A stretch of 64,000 bases of DNA, from assembly GCA_039545275.1 (NCBI GenBank), contig BCHS01000001.1:1256853-1320852 (forward strand), given 5' to 3'. Within the stretch, counting starts at the first letter, position 1. Each line of letters begins with the position of its first letter. This DNA is from Pseudomicrostroma phylloplanum. Its lineage: Eukaryota > Basidiomycota > Exobasidiomycetes > Microstromatales. The notes under the pieces are model-generated. The model searched no databases, was not told where the DNA came from, and worked only from the letters and a program-made list of their open reading frames with translations. Positions 32,779-44,053 of this stretch are shown piece after piece. The translations under genes were made by a program, and so were the position numbers.

Positions 32779-34014
32779 CTAGAGCAGCGAGCCATCGGAA
32801 CCGACCAGCTCAATGTCCGCGACCTCGACGGCGCCAGTGAGAGCTCGTCCAATGACCTTTTGGTGAGCAGAGCTCTTCTGCCTGTGGTGCGTCTGCTCGC
32901 CCAAGAGGTTGATGTTGTTGAGAATAGCGCCTTCGCGGGGCAGCAGGGCGGCCAGGTCGGGCGACTTGATCAGGGTGCCCTTGGAGTTGGAGCCCTTTCG
33001 GCTATTGGCCTGCTTGCCACCCACGTTGACATTGTTGCCCAGCACACCGTCGCGGGCGGCAAGCAGGGGACCCTTGGCGCCATTGGCCAGGTCCAGGAGC
33101 TTCATCTTCCTCGAGTCGCCCTTTGTGTTCTTCTGGTGACCCAGCGCAGCCACGTTATTCACCAGCAGACCGTCTCGGCCCAGGAGCTCAGACAGGGCAG
33201 GCAGCTCGATGCCAGTCTCGTCAGTGGGGTTCTTCTTGGCCGCATTGACCTGGTCCGCAAAAAGGTCGACGTTGTTGAGCAGCAGACCATCGCGCTTGTC
33301 GGCGGTGCCATCGAGAGAGGTGCCAAAGGCAGCCTTGAAGGCGGCCTCGGCATCGTCGAGGGCATCCTCGGCAGCGTCAATGTACTTGATGAGCTCGGAC
33401 TTGTCCGCCTTCTTGGTGCCCTTGGTGGCGGCACTCTTGGCCTTGGCCTTGGCCTTGGCCTTGACCTCGTCCTCGGCAGAGTCGAGAGCCTTGCGGGCCT
33501 TGGCAAAGGCGATCTTGGCCTTCTTGGCTGCCGCCTTGATAGAGGCCTCGAGGTCAGTCGATCGCTTCATGCCAGCTCCCAGAGCCGAGCCGTACTGGGC
33601 CATGGCATCCTTGACGGCATCCTGGGCCTCGGAGACGACGGATCGCTTGGAGACGGAGCCGAGGCTGGACAGCTGGCTCTCGAGTTCCTTGAGGGTATCC
33701 TGACCCTGCATCAGCGAGGCGCGAGCCTGAACGTGGCCGGAGCGGCCCTTGAGCAGCGAGGAGAGCGAGTCCACCTCGGGGAGAGAGTCGGTGCTGGGGA
33801 GCGAGCCCATGCTGGGGAGGGAGTCCATGCTGGGAACAGCGGGGATAGATCGACCCTTGAGGAGACCGGCCAGGGAGTCGGCATTGGGGAGCGAGTCCAT
33901 GCTGGGGACAGCGGGAATCTCCTTGGCGAGGGAGCCCATATCAGGGAGAGAAGACGTGGCGGCGGCAGCACCGACAAAGGCGCCGAGAGCAAGGAAGGAG
34001 AGTTGGAGCTGCAT
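32779..34014 (-). CDS. Secreted repeat protein with Kex2 sites (repellent/chaplin-like)
   Basis: A single exon of 411 residues. The start MQLQLSFLALGAFVGAAAA is a clear signal peptide; a longer frame upstream would bury it. Residues 34-92 hold two copies of an IPAVPSMDSLP...LLKGRS unit. Dibasic KR sites at about 123, 150 and 240 suit Kex2 processing. Residues 160-230 are K/A/E-rich and helical. The C-terminal half has four repeats about 40 residues apart, starting near 241, 280, 321 and 360, with the pattern R-D/E-G-x-L-x-N-N-V/I-x-x-x-G-x-Q, as in RDGVLGNNVNVGGKQ. The NNV-type strand motif recalls surface-active, amyloid-forming wall proteins. No exact family was recognised; function is inference. 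There are no cysteines. Confidence 0.8.
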   Translation of the reverse strand: MQLQLSFLALGAFVGAAAATSSLPDMGSLAKEIPAVPSMDSLPNADSLAGLLKGRSIPAVPSMDSLPSMGSLPSTDSLPEVDSLSSLLKGRSGHVQARASLMQGQDTLKELESQLSSLGSVSKRSVVSEAQDAVKDAMAQYGSALGAGMKRSTDLEASIKAAAKKAKIAFAKARKALDSAEDEVKAKAKAKAKSAATKGTKKADKSELIKYIDAAEDALDDAEAAFKAAFGTSLDGTADKRDGLLLNNVDLFADQVNAAKKNPTDETGIELPALSELLGRDGLLVNNVAALGHQKNTKGDSRKMKLLDLANGAKGPLLAARDGVLGNNVNVGGKQANSRKGSNSKGTLIKSPDLAALLPREGAILNNINLLGEQTHHRQKSSAHQKVIGRALTGAVEVADIELVGSDGSLL

Positions 34015-35407
34015 GGTGAATAGTAGAAGAGGCTTGGTATACGAGTAGTAAAGAAGGTAGTAAAGAGTGTAGTAGAGACTGTGAATGTGAATGTGAGTGG
34101 AGTGGGGCTGGAGAGTGAAGAGTGGATGGAGAAACAAACGGTGGGAGGAGACGTCAACTCTGGCCCTCTTTATGTCTTCTCTACCGAACCACCGTCACCG
34201 CCATTACCATGCGTGACCGTATAGACCCGCCCCTGAAGCCGACACGAGGGGTGGGATGGGAGGGCCACAGGAGCTCGGCAACTACCTCCTAGCATCTCGC
34301 CTCAGGAGGCTGGGCGGTCCATCAGCCCATCAGAGTTAGATTCCATCGCCGGCTGCAGACAGGGGAGGCTGGCGACAGACTTTCGGCCATGAATTCGCTC
34401 TGCATCACCCAGATCTCACGCCTCTTAGGGGCCGCAATTGTCTGTAGGCTCTCCATTCCCTCTTCTCGGCCTCAACGCCCCCTCTCCGGCCGCTTGGACA
34501 GGAGGCATACCTTCTGGCCGCCCCTAGCACCCCATCGAGCCCGGGCGGCACCAAGCACGATCGCTGGCTGGGGGTCCGAGCGCCCTCGTCACCTCGACCA
34601 TTCCCTCTTCAGGGCACTACGTCACAGATCTCACAACGCACCACCGCTGATGAGGACGCTGATAGCCGCTTCTCACATGGCGTTGCAACGGGGGTCAGCA
34701 ACGCTGCGAATGTCACACAAGGCAGTCGAGGCCCCTCGGCCCCCTCACCCTCCAGTCACACATTCACTTCTGCCCCTCACTCGGGCCATAATAGGTCATG
34801 ATGCAGCTGGTATTGAGATGGATGACCCATGAAGCTATAGGAGGGGGAAGCGGATGATCTAGATGAGACAGGGAGGTTTTGTTGTCCGAGGTCCGCGTGG
34901 GCCTGCAGTAGTATCCGCAGATACACCGCTTATGTCCGCATCAGGGACACCTCTGATCTGTACTCCTTCTCCTCCTCCTCCTCCTCCACCTCCCTCCTTT
35001 TCCTCCTTGCCCATCCAGCTCTGATACCAGCGCTAGTTACACCAGACTTGTTGTTGTGCCAGACGACCATGTCCGCATCGATAGAGAGACGGAGCGCAGC
35101 CGCTGAACCCTCCTCCTCCCCCTCCTCCTCTTCCCCATGCCCCTGCACCTCCCCGTTTGTGTCACAGTACAAGAGCTCCTCGTAATCGTAAAAAGACTTG
35201 CGAGGTTTCCTTGGCAGCCGGGGCAGCCGTAGAGCGTCATCTTGACTAGAGCGTTGGAGGAGGGTAGAGGTGGAAGAGGAAGAGGACGAGGAAGAGGAGG
35301 CTAGATATAAAGGGAGAGGGGAGGAAGGAAAGGGGGAAAGGGAAGAAGTCGAATCGAGCCGCATCCTGGGTGAGGAGAGCAGAGGGACCTAGAATCAAAC
35401 GACGGGT
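34015..35407. other. 1.39 kb region between secreted protein gene and eIF1
   Basis: Next to 34014 is the promoter and leader of the secreted protein gene. A TATA-like element (CATAAAGAGG on the minus strand, about 34165-34175) lies some 155 bp upstream of its ATG. An open frame at 34930-35364 (minus) is mostly S- and E-rich low complexity and was not accepted. The rest shows nothing recognisable. Confidence 0.35.
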
Positions 35408-36045
35408 TTAGAAACCGTGCACCTTGACGTCCTGCTTGGGGATTCCGTCCTCGATGCTGTTGCGGATGGTGGTGAGTGGGAGTAGAGGTCAGGGACCGAG
35501 CTGCTGGTACCTCTCATCCGCACGCCTATTGCTACTCACAGGAAGCTGCTGACCTTTTGTCGCTGGTCACCTTGAAGCTGAATGACCTGTCCCAGCTCTT
35601 CGTCGTCGACCAAGGTGCCGTTGCATGCAAATTCCTTCTTGAAAGCCTTCAAGAGCTTCTTGAGGTCATAACCTGACAGATGGGAATGGCAGAGAGAGGG
35701 AGGAATGTGAGCAATGCTGCTGCGAACGAGTAGAGGGAAATCTGCTCCAGCTCCAACGCCGACTCACCCTTTGGCAGTCCCTGAAGAGTGGTCAGAGTCT
35801 TCCTACCGTTTCGCTGCTGGATTCGAATGTGAACGTATCGTTCCTGAGTCTTTGCTTGCTTCTTCTCGTCAGAGTCAGCATCGACAGCAGCGACGTGGTC
35901 TTCGCCAGTGTCCGCGAAGGGGTCTGTCGGCAGCGAGAGTGCGATGCGGCGGCGACAGTGGTCAGTAAGTAGCGTCCTCGATGCTTTGCCACCTTGCTTC
36001 CGGGATCTGTCACTCACCGTAGCTGGAGAGGTTCTGAATATTCAT
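35408..36045 (-). CDS. SUI1: Translation initiation factor eIF1
   Basis: eIF1 sits near the P site of the 40S subunit and enforces AUG selection. Exons on the minus strand: 36018-36045, 35768-35923, 35540-35672 and 35408-35456, giving 121 residues (yeast 108, human 113). The joined protein reads MNIQNLSSYDPFADTGEDHV, then HIRIQQRNGRKTLTTLQGLP, YDLKKLLKAFKKEFACNGT, VIQLQGDQRQKV and ends GIPKQDVKVHGF, diagnostic of the family. The exon 3 to 4 join uses acceptor CAACAG at 35457. The start codon context is poor: GTTTATGA, with T at -3, unlike its neighbours here. Weak context is known to mediate eIF1 autoregulation in eukaryotes. Confidence 0.93.
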
Positions 36046-36465
36046 AAACGCAGAGCAAAGTTTTTCTCTGTGTCTCGAGGGGAAGTGTGTGTGGGTGTGT
36101 GTGTCGTACGCTGTTGAAGTGGTAAGAGTACCGGGGATGAAAGCAGCAGACAAGGCAGCAAGGGTGAGGATGGAGATGGTGATGGTGATGAGGATCCTCC
36201 AGTGACGACAATCGAGTTTCAAGCCAGAGGCGGGGCGGCGGCGAGCAGGGCAGCCACACGCCCGGCGCGCGCGCAGAGTCGTCCGTCTCTCAGCCAGCCA
36301 CCCTTTGGTGCCTCACGCCTGACGCAGGGGTGCGTGAAGGGCGCGAGTCTAAAATCTCGCCCCTTTCCGTCAGTGGTGGTGGTGGTAGTGGTGGTGCCTT
36401 GAGTCTACATCCCCATCCTCATCGTCATCATCATCACCAATCAACGATCGACATCATCACATCGA
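36046..36465. promoter_or_regulatory. Divergent eIF1/UPF0538 intergenic region
   Basis: This 420 bp separates divergent starts. It includes GT-rich runs (about 36083-36103 and 36373-36395) and an ATCATC-rich leader before 36466. No defined operator was recognised. Confidence 0.35.
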
Positions 36466-37148
36466 ATGGATACTGCTGTCCCTACGACGGCGCCAGACGA
36501 TGGTCAGGAGCAACTGGACACCGTCGCACCCGGAGGTTTCCACCCATTCCGGCCCAGGCTGCATGATGAGACGGAGAATCCAGAGACCAACACCGCCAGA
36601 CCACTGACCGATGCAGTCATCACTGTGCGCATCATCAAGAGCTTCGCATACCGCTCCATGAAGGCCCTCGTCATCCCTCACATCGACCTCACTTCCGTCA
36701 CAATAGAGGAGCTAGAGGAAAAGTGCCGCAAGGGTGAGTGAAGGGGTGGGAGAATGGCAGCCTCGCGAGGCCGGCATGCTGAACATCGCCTCCATCGCTA
36801 TCCCCTCTTGCAGAGGTAGCTTCGACTCCCTCCTTCAAGGCCTTTAGGTCTTACGCTTCAAAGCTAGATACCATCAAGATTTACACCAGGGCTCACGGAT
36901 CCAAGACTACCAATCTCATCATCAACCTAGATCATCCCGAGTGGCTCCTAGACGCAGACAAGGGACGAAAATTGGCAGACGCGGGGCTAGGTGAGTAGAG
37001 ATCAGGGTCTTGTGACATTCGCTGGGCCGGGCTCTGCTAATCCCATTCATCGCTGCTGTACCGCTACGCAGAAAACGAAGCAGAGTTGAGCTTCTTCAAT
37101 CGGGAGGACTACGAGGCCTTCCTGGCTGACCCGACGACCAAGTGGTAG
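36466..37148 (+). CDS. UPF0538 family protein (C2orf76 homologue)
   Basis: Exons 36466-36733, 36814-36990 and 37072-37148 give 173 residues. Blocks TVRIIKSFAYRSMKALVIPH, IDLTSVTIEELEEKC, KLDTIKIYTRAHGSKTTNLI, NLDHPEWLLD and ENEAELSFFNREDYEAFLAD follow the animal protein C2orf76 along its length. All three exons join through phase-1 introns. The first 45 residues are an extra P/T/D/E-rich tail. The ubiquitin-like look of the central block is an impression only. The family has no settled biochemical function. A small cytosolic protein is expected. Confidence 0.85.
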
Positions 37149-37377
37149 CTAAGCGGCGCACACGCAACAAAGGGCCCGCGCCACCACAGCCCCATCACTT
37201 TTCCGCACGCAACGACCTAGACAGCATCCTTGTCAATATCCATCGATCTTTGTCACGCAGTCATCAGCTAATAACATAACAGGACTAGAATGCAATACGA
37301 TTCAATGTGAACAAGAACACGTGAAGAGCTCAACGACTCAGATGACAGGTAGATGATCCGCGGATGTCTTCTCCCGC

Positions 37378-40300
37378 TCAACTCTTGCTTCTCCTCCTCC
37401 GCCTCTTCTGGTTGCCTTTGCCAAAGCTGCCTCCTCGTACCGGCGGTCCATCGCCCCTCATCGGTCCAGTGAAAGCTGAGCCATGTTGCTGTGATGGCTG
37501 CTGGGGCGGCGGACCAGGTGGGGGAGGCAGAGGGGAGCGCTGAGGCCATCCCGGAGGGCCTGGGTTGCCTAGAGCTTGCGGTCCCGGTTGCGGTCCCGGT
37601 TGTGGTCCCCAGCCAGGTAGCATTGGCGCGTATGGGTCTTGCTGGGGCTGCTGGCCATAAGGTTCATAGTGAGGAGGGGCTATGCCCTGCCTCTGCTCCC
37701 ACTGTGCGGGTCCGGCATCTCCATAGGGATTCGGACCCGCCGCATAGGGGTTCATTGCAATGACCGGGGCAGTAGGTGGTGGACCGGGAGGTGGCCCAGG
37801 CGGTGGGCCCGGTGGCCTCGCCACACTCCCATTCGTCACTGCAGGCTCACTCGCAGAAGGGACAGAGGACGGCCCAGTGGCACCGAGGGATTGCAATAGT
37901 GAACTCAACAGCCCTGCGTTTCCCTCCAAGACGTTCTGAATGTCCACAGAAGGTACTTGCGCCAGCGCTGACGTCTCGGGTGGCATGAGGTCCGAAGTCG
38001 ACTCGAGGGCATTCAGAACAGCCGCAACATTTGCTGCCTGACCCTGTTCTGCGTTCGTCTGTGTTACAGCCGGCCCAGCAGGTGTGTCGCTAGCCTGGGC
38101 GGGCTGCGGGCGTCGAGATCTTGGGTCCGACGCTGCAAGAGTAGGAGTCGAGGACGAGGACGAGGTCGCGGGGGCTGACGCGCCGACTCCGGTTGATCCA
38201 CCCCCACCCACTGCCTTGAGTAAGTCTTGTAAGGCGGAAGACCCGCCGCTGAGCAGCCCGGCCAATCCGCTCGTGGAAGGCGCGGCGGTATCGACGGCGG
38301 CAGGCGCAGGTGGCAGATCCGCTGCTTTTGGTCGCATGTTCGTCAGAGTTCCCTTGAAAACGACGGCCACGAGGAGCATCAGATCTGTGTCCCTGCTATT
38401 CTCCTTGCCAATGAAATCGCGAGGCTTCATCAGTCCCAACCATGGCGGAAGAGGAGCATCTTTAGGCAATGGCGCAACGTAAAAGTCTTTTATCATATGA
38501 CCTCTGGCGTTAGCTGCCGGCAGGATCACTCCGTATCTCCCTCGTCTGCTCAAGTAATTGATCATTTGGTCGAAAGAGGCATCGTGAGTAGCCTCGGTAG
38601 AGGGACTGGGCTGCGGAGCAGACTTGCACGCCTCTTCCTCAAAGGACTTTTGCATCGACAGTACGATTAGCTCTGTCCGGGAAGCGACGCGGGACTGGAG
38701 AAGATAGTCACTCGCCGTCTTGGTGGGCAGCCGGCCTTGGATGATGGAGCACAACGACGGGAAAAGCTGCGAGGTCACTTCTGGACTGACGGGGAGAGGC
38801 GTGCCCGCGACTTGGCGGACAGTACCGCTGATGGTGGCTTCGTCGGGCATATGGATGGCTCCTCGCCAAATGACAGGAGACTCTGGAGGAGGTGGTGGAG
38901 TCGAAGCCGGAGTGGTCGAGGTAGGCTCTACGGCAACAGCAGCTGCCGACTCTTTTGCGGCCAATTGAGGAGACGAAATGCCTTGCAGGAAATTGTCGAT
39001 GAAGTCGTCGGACGCCTTGGCAGGCTCGTACTCTTCTTGTGCCCCTCCGTCTGCCGCTGCTTCTTCGTCACCACCTTCTACAGCTTTGCCGCTACTGTCC
39101 TCATCGCCATTCTCTGCAGAGCCGCCTTGCGGAACCGTCGAAGACCATACATTTGAAAAGTCAAAGTTGGTTGGTTGTGATGTTGTCCGTTGTCTGCTCT
39201 CTGCAGAAGACGCCTGAGGAAGCATTGGCGTCGAGGACTTGGCTGCTACTGGGCTTCCCGCCGACTTGCTCTCTTCCGAAGAAGATGGGGACGGCGATCC
39301 TGCCCTCTTGTTGTCTTCTCGCAGCTCATTGCCTTCTTTGCTACCCTCCCTTCTTGGGGCTGGCGAATGCATCCTCGACACCCTCGAGAATGATTCATTG
39401 AGAGGTCCTGCATCCTCGTGCTCGATGATCACCTCTCCCTTGTGCGTCATCTTCCTCAATGGTCCGCTACCAAGTTGTTGCTTTAAGATGCTCTGATGCA
39501 GACTGTCTTGTCTCGCCTTTTCAGTTCTGGCTCGGATGGACGCATTCGCCAATTGTTCACTCGGCAGCGTCGCCAGTTCTTTTGCCGAAAGTTCACCAGA
39601 GGTGATGCGAGCGTGTAGATCATCATTGCCCTTGTCACGAAGACTAAAGTCTAATGTGCGGAATCGATCCTTGTACCCCTTTCCTGCTACTGCGACCCGC
39701 TTCGACCCGCTGCTGCTACCGACAGACTCGGCAAAGCCCTCGAAGATTCCCTGCTCCAACTGCTTCGCATAATCCTTGGCCATCTGGGCGCTATTGTCGA
39801 CGGCTTCTGTGTCGATCTGCATGGCAAAGATGGGGCCAAGGATCGTTGCAAAGCGAGACACTACGTGAGCACGGACGGCATCATTCTGGGTGGTGGTGGC
39901 AGCAGATGAAGAGGTAGGTGAAGCAGGGACGATGGACTGCTGGGCACTCTTGGTCAGAGGAGGCGAAGTGGCACCTGCACCTGAGCCACTCTTCTTGACT
40001 TGACTGCCGCTCGCCGACTGTAGCGACGGCTTTCGCTTCTTGTTGTCGACTTCCTGGGCGACAGATACAGAGGACTTGCGCTTCGATCCCTTGGCAGCGG
40101 CCGCGTCGACATCCTTTCGCGAAATCTCCGATACACTTCCGTCGAGGTCTGTGGAAAAGGGTCAAGGGGCGGAAGGTGGGGAAAGGGCTAGTTAGTGAGT
40201 TGGCCTGTATCAGGGTCGCTGAAGAGCGCTGAACAATCGTCTCTGGGGTGTGCCATTCCTTACAGTGCCCTCGGAATACGCCTTGCACTTCTCCACTTTC

Positions 40301-41299
40301 TCCGCCCTGACATGCTCCCCTCGATGTCGGAGAGCCTCTTGGCGGGGATGCCAGGCGGGTATGCCAACACTTTTCGCTGTTCCACATCGATGAAATATTC
40401 GGCTGCATGACTTGCTGGCGTGCTCCTCGGCGTCGACGAGCTGGGCGAGACCTCGTGAGCTGCCAGCATCGCAGGCCGTCCGGGCAGGGGCAGGCGGCTT
40501 TCTGAGCAGTGCAGAGCAAGCAAAAAGGGGACAGGGCAATGCAGACGACGCAGCAAGGGAGGGGCGACAGCGACAAAGACAGACTTGGTAACCGAGCAGT
40601 ATCGCAAGGTAGCGACAACAACGGTGGGTTCCGACTCGACACGAAGATGCAATGCATTGCCAGCGGTGACCGCACGAACACATTGTACCGTCGAGATGAT
40701 GAGGCGCACATATCTCCCTCCGTCCACCTGGCTCAGCTCTGGATTAATGTACTCACTCTTGGAAACACGGCCAGTGGCCTTGTAGCACGACTGACACATA
40801 TACTCTGCCAGCTTCTCTGCTACCTCTTGTGTAATCCCCACGCAGTTGAAGTGGTACCTAACGGAAGGCAGACGCGTAGACAAGGCAGTAATGGGCGGTT
40901 CATTAGCTACGTCGCATCCACAGGTCCCTCATCAGCCCGTCATGGAACTCACCATTCATCGCATCCACCGCACCAGACCATCGGCGAACCATTGTCCTTG
41001 CCGCGACATATACAGTAGCGCTCGTCGCCTGTGAGTCCGTCCTCGTCTTCCTCGCCCTCTTCATCAGAACTGACTTCCTCCTCTGATGCGTGGGAGGCCT
41101 TCTGCTCCTGTACCTCCGAGGCCCGTGACACTGAGCGCCGTGCGCCCTCTCGAGAAGCACTCCTAGCCCTTCTGGCTTCATGAGCCTCGACGACTAGCGC
41201 TTCTGCTTTCCTCGTCGGCTGGCGGTTCCTCGTCCCACGCCTGAGCGATTCAGCAGGCGGTGTGGAGCCAGAAGCCACTGCTACCGATCCACCATCCAT
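37378..41299 (-). CDS. BYE1: PHD finger / TFIIS-M / SPOC protein (Bye1-like)
   Basis: Bye1-type proteins bind RNA polymerase II through a TFIIS central domain and read H3K4me3 with a PHD finger. Exon 1 (40953-41299) codes an acidic region and RYCICRGKDNGSPMVWCGGC; exon 2 (40757-40857) continues YHFNCVGITQ...YMCQSC, completing the PHD. The last exon (37378-40148) holds the TFIIS-M region (LGPIFAMQIDTE to LPSEQLANASIRARTE), a disordered stretch, the SPOC domain (VIWRGAIHMPDEATISG to RDTDLMLLVAVVFKG) and a P/G-rich tail ending in KRRRRRSKS. The join through 40264-40501 is unresolved: the obvious acceptor (TCAG) gives the wrong frame, while AAAG four bases later restores it but codes a non-conserved R-rich stretch. 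Confidence 0.78.
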
Positions 41300-41750
41300 T
41301 GCCGACCACTTCGAAGCTGCTTCGATTGGTTCAGGAGCTGCCCACAGTACAAGAGAGCCTTTGAGAGATGCTCAGCTCTGGTGTTCCTTGCTTTGAGTGT
41401 GCTCTCTGAGGACCTTTGCGTAGTTCAAGAGGTAGGATGAATCAGGCAGGGGCGAGGCGACGGATGACGGACAGGCGGACGTCGGACGGACTGAGTGGCC
41501 CAGAAGCGAAAGCACCCGAGGCAGCGCGCGGTGGCAGGAGCCGTTTGCAATCAAGGCGCCCACAGAGGCACACGCGGGCACACCACCCGGGCGGGCGGGC
41601 GGGCAAGCAGGCACGCAGGCAGGCGGCCATGGCAGCAGCGAGCGAACCAAGGATACGCCGCCCAGTGGGGGACTTCCATCACTCCTTCTCACCCGTCACC
41701 TACCGCATATACTCTCACCCTCCCTCTCTCGCGTAGCCCTGCATCGTACC
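41300..41750. promoter_or_regulatory. Divergent BYE1-like/MAS1 intergenic region
   Basis: This 451 bp holds both promoters. A GGGCGGGCGGGCGGGCA run (about 41591-41610) followed by GGCAGGCAGGC-type repeats is the most distinctive element and could bind a GC-box type factor. Nothing else was recognised. Confidence 0.35.
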
Positions 41751-43589
41751 ATGTCGGCTCGCCACCTCCTCTCCAACGCCCTGAGGCAAGGAGCAGCTGC
41801 TCCCAGGACAGCCTCCAAGCTCGCCGCTCGGCCTTCATTGACCCTGCCCCGATCCCTTGCTACTGCAGTCGGACGATCCGTAAGTGTGACTACGCAGCGA
41901 TGCCGTCGTAGGGAGTGCGGCAATGATGGACAGAGTGGAGTCAGACGAGCCTTTCTCAGTGTGATGCTGAGGAGCATGCTCTGTTAAGGGCATGAGATAA
42001 CTCTTGCTTTCCATTGAAGACGGAGCTGACTTTTGTTATTCTTCTTTCCTCGCAGCCCGCTACCCAGACCACCACTCTCCCCAATGGATTGGTCGTAGCC
42101 ACCGAGTCAAACCCCGCTGCTCAGACTGCTACGATCGGTACCTGGATTGACGCTGGTTCTCGTGCTGAGACTGACCGAACCAACGGAACTGCTCACTTCC
42201 TGGAGCACATGGCTTTCAAGGGTGAGACGCACAGCTTACAGGACGCCAAATGCGATGATCGCAGCCGCATGGAGGCTGACTCTTTGGTCCTCATTCCTCC
42301 TCATTACTCTCGTCTCCTCGCTCGCTTCTGTTCCGCACCCCACTCCCGCTCTAGGTACCGGACGCCGCTCGCAACACTCCCTTGAGCTCGAGGTTGAGAA
42401 CCTCGGAGCTCACCTGAACGCCTACACCTCCCGTGAACAGACCGTGTACTACGCAAAGACCTTCCGAAAGGACGTGGACAAGGCCGTCGACATCATTTCC
42501 GACATTCTGCAGAACTCGAAGCTGGAGACCTCGGCGATTGAACGGGAGAGGGATGTGATTCTGAGGGAGCAGGAGGAGGTGGACAAGCAGAATGAGGAAG
42601 TCGTCTTTGACCACCTGCACGCCGTTGCTTTCCAAGGTAAGTCGCGTTGGGTCAGCAGGGAAGTGCGAGGGAAGCCAACGAGGCTAACTTGTCTTGATCG
42701 TTCACTCGCAACCCCTGCAGGCCAGCCCCTTGGGCGGACCATCCTGGGCCCCAAGGCCAACATTCTCTCCATCAAGCAGCAAGACCTTGCCGAGTACATC
42801 AAGACCAACTACAGCGCTGACAGGATGGTGCTCGTTGGTGCTGGAGGTGTTGAGCACGAGGAGCTGGTGAAGCTTGCCGAGAAGCACTTTTCCGACCTGC
42901 CCGTCTCGCAAAACCCTCTCTCTACCGGCCGCACTGGTTCCAAGACCAAGTTCATTGGCTCCGAGGTCCGTGTCCGTGATGACACCATGCCCACATGCAA
43001 CGTCGCCATTGCCGTCGAGGGTGTGAGCTGGTCTTCGCCAGACTACTTCCCCATGCTCGTCATGCAGTCCATCATGGGCAACTGGGACCGCTCGCTCGGA
43101 TCTTCTCCTCTCCTCTCCTCTCGATTGAGCCACATCGTCTCGTCGAACAACCTAGCCAACAGCTTCATGCACTTCTCGACGTCTTACTCGGACACCGGTC
43201 TCTGGGGTGTATACATGGTCAGCGAGAACTTTGGCCAGCTGGACGACCTGGTGCACTTCACCCTGCGCGAGTGGCAGCGAATGAGCACTGCACCCACCGA
43301 GGGTGAGGTAGAGAGGGCTAAGAGCCAGCTTAAGGCCAGTTTGCTGCTGGGTCTGGATGGCTCTACCGCCATTGCCGAGGACATTGGTCGACAGATGGTC
43401 ACTGCGGGCAAGAGGAAGACTCCCCAGGAGATTGAGACTGCACTGGAGGCTATCACCCCCGCTGACATCAAGCGTGTCGCACAGAAGTACCTGTGGGACC
43501 AGGACATCAGCATCGCAGCAACGGGACAGGTCGAGGGTCTGCTGGACTACAACAGGATCAGGGCCGACATGAGCTCGATGGTGTGGTAA
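41751..43589 (+). CDS. MAS1: Mitochondrial processing peptidase beta subunit
   Basis: Mas1 with Mas2 removes presequences from imported matrix proteins. Exons 41751-41879, 42056-42221, 42355-42636 and 42721-43589 give 481 residues, typical for the subunit. The first 43 residues ([20 protein letters not shown]...) are Arg/Ala/Ser-rich with no acids, a good presequence. The inverted zinc motif HFLEH is at about residues 90-94, followed by the conserved [12 protein letters not shown] and [20 protein letters not shown] containing the distal zinc-ligand glutamate. The C-terminal half has [15 protein letters not shown] [16 protein letters not shown] and EDIGRQ. The intact motif identifies the catalytic beta subunit and excludes alpha and Core1. 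Confidence 0.94.
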
Positions 43590-44053
43590 ACAGAAACGAG
43601 GAAAGGTTGTGGGATAGACGAGGGAGGAAGGGCAAAAGGAGATGAAGTTCGATCCTTGAGGATGGGCAACGCAGCTGACAAGGCGGGCAGAGTGGACGCC
43701 TTCATCAGCGAGCGCAAATTAGACGACTTATCCACCTCATCATTCGGATACGGTTCCTCCTCCACCTTCTTCCTTCTCGTCTGCAATCACTTCTTCATGT
43801 ACCTGCTGCAGCACCAGTTTCAGTTACGTTTGCCAACGATCATCTCCGCATCGACCCTCGTGTGATGGTCATTCCTTGCTCAATCTGCAGCTCATCGCCG
43901 AGGCAGGAAGCCCTTCAAGACCAAGGAGACAAAGTAGTGGTATATTGAGTTGTGCAGTCGAGTCAGATGTGGGAGGTGGCACATGACAGCTAGATGGAGC
44001 ATGCCTGCGCTATTCCCCGCTGGAAAAGTGGACGGGGAGTGATTGCCTCTCTA
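43590..44053. other. Convergent intergenic region after MAS1
   Basis: This 464 bp holds the 3' regions of MAS1 and the F-box/ankyrin gene. No feature was recognised. Confidence 0.3.

Noticed and set aside
32860..34023. 387-codon open frame opposite the secreted repeat protein
   Set aside because: Mirror of a repetitive, codon-biased gene; no motif, and the minus-strand protein has a signal peptide and repeats.
34930..35364. 144-codon open frame on the minus strand
   Set aside because: Mostly serine and glutamate runs from simple-sequence DNA; no recognisable domain.
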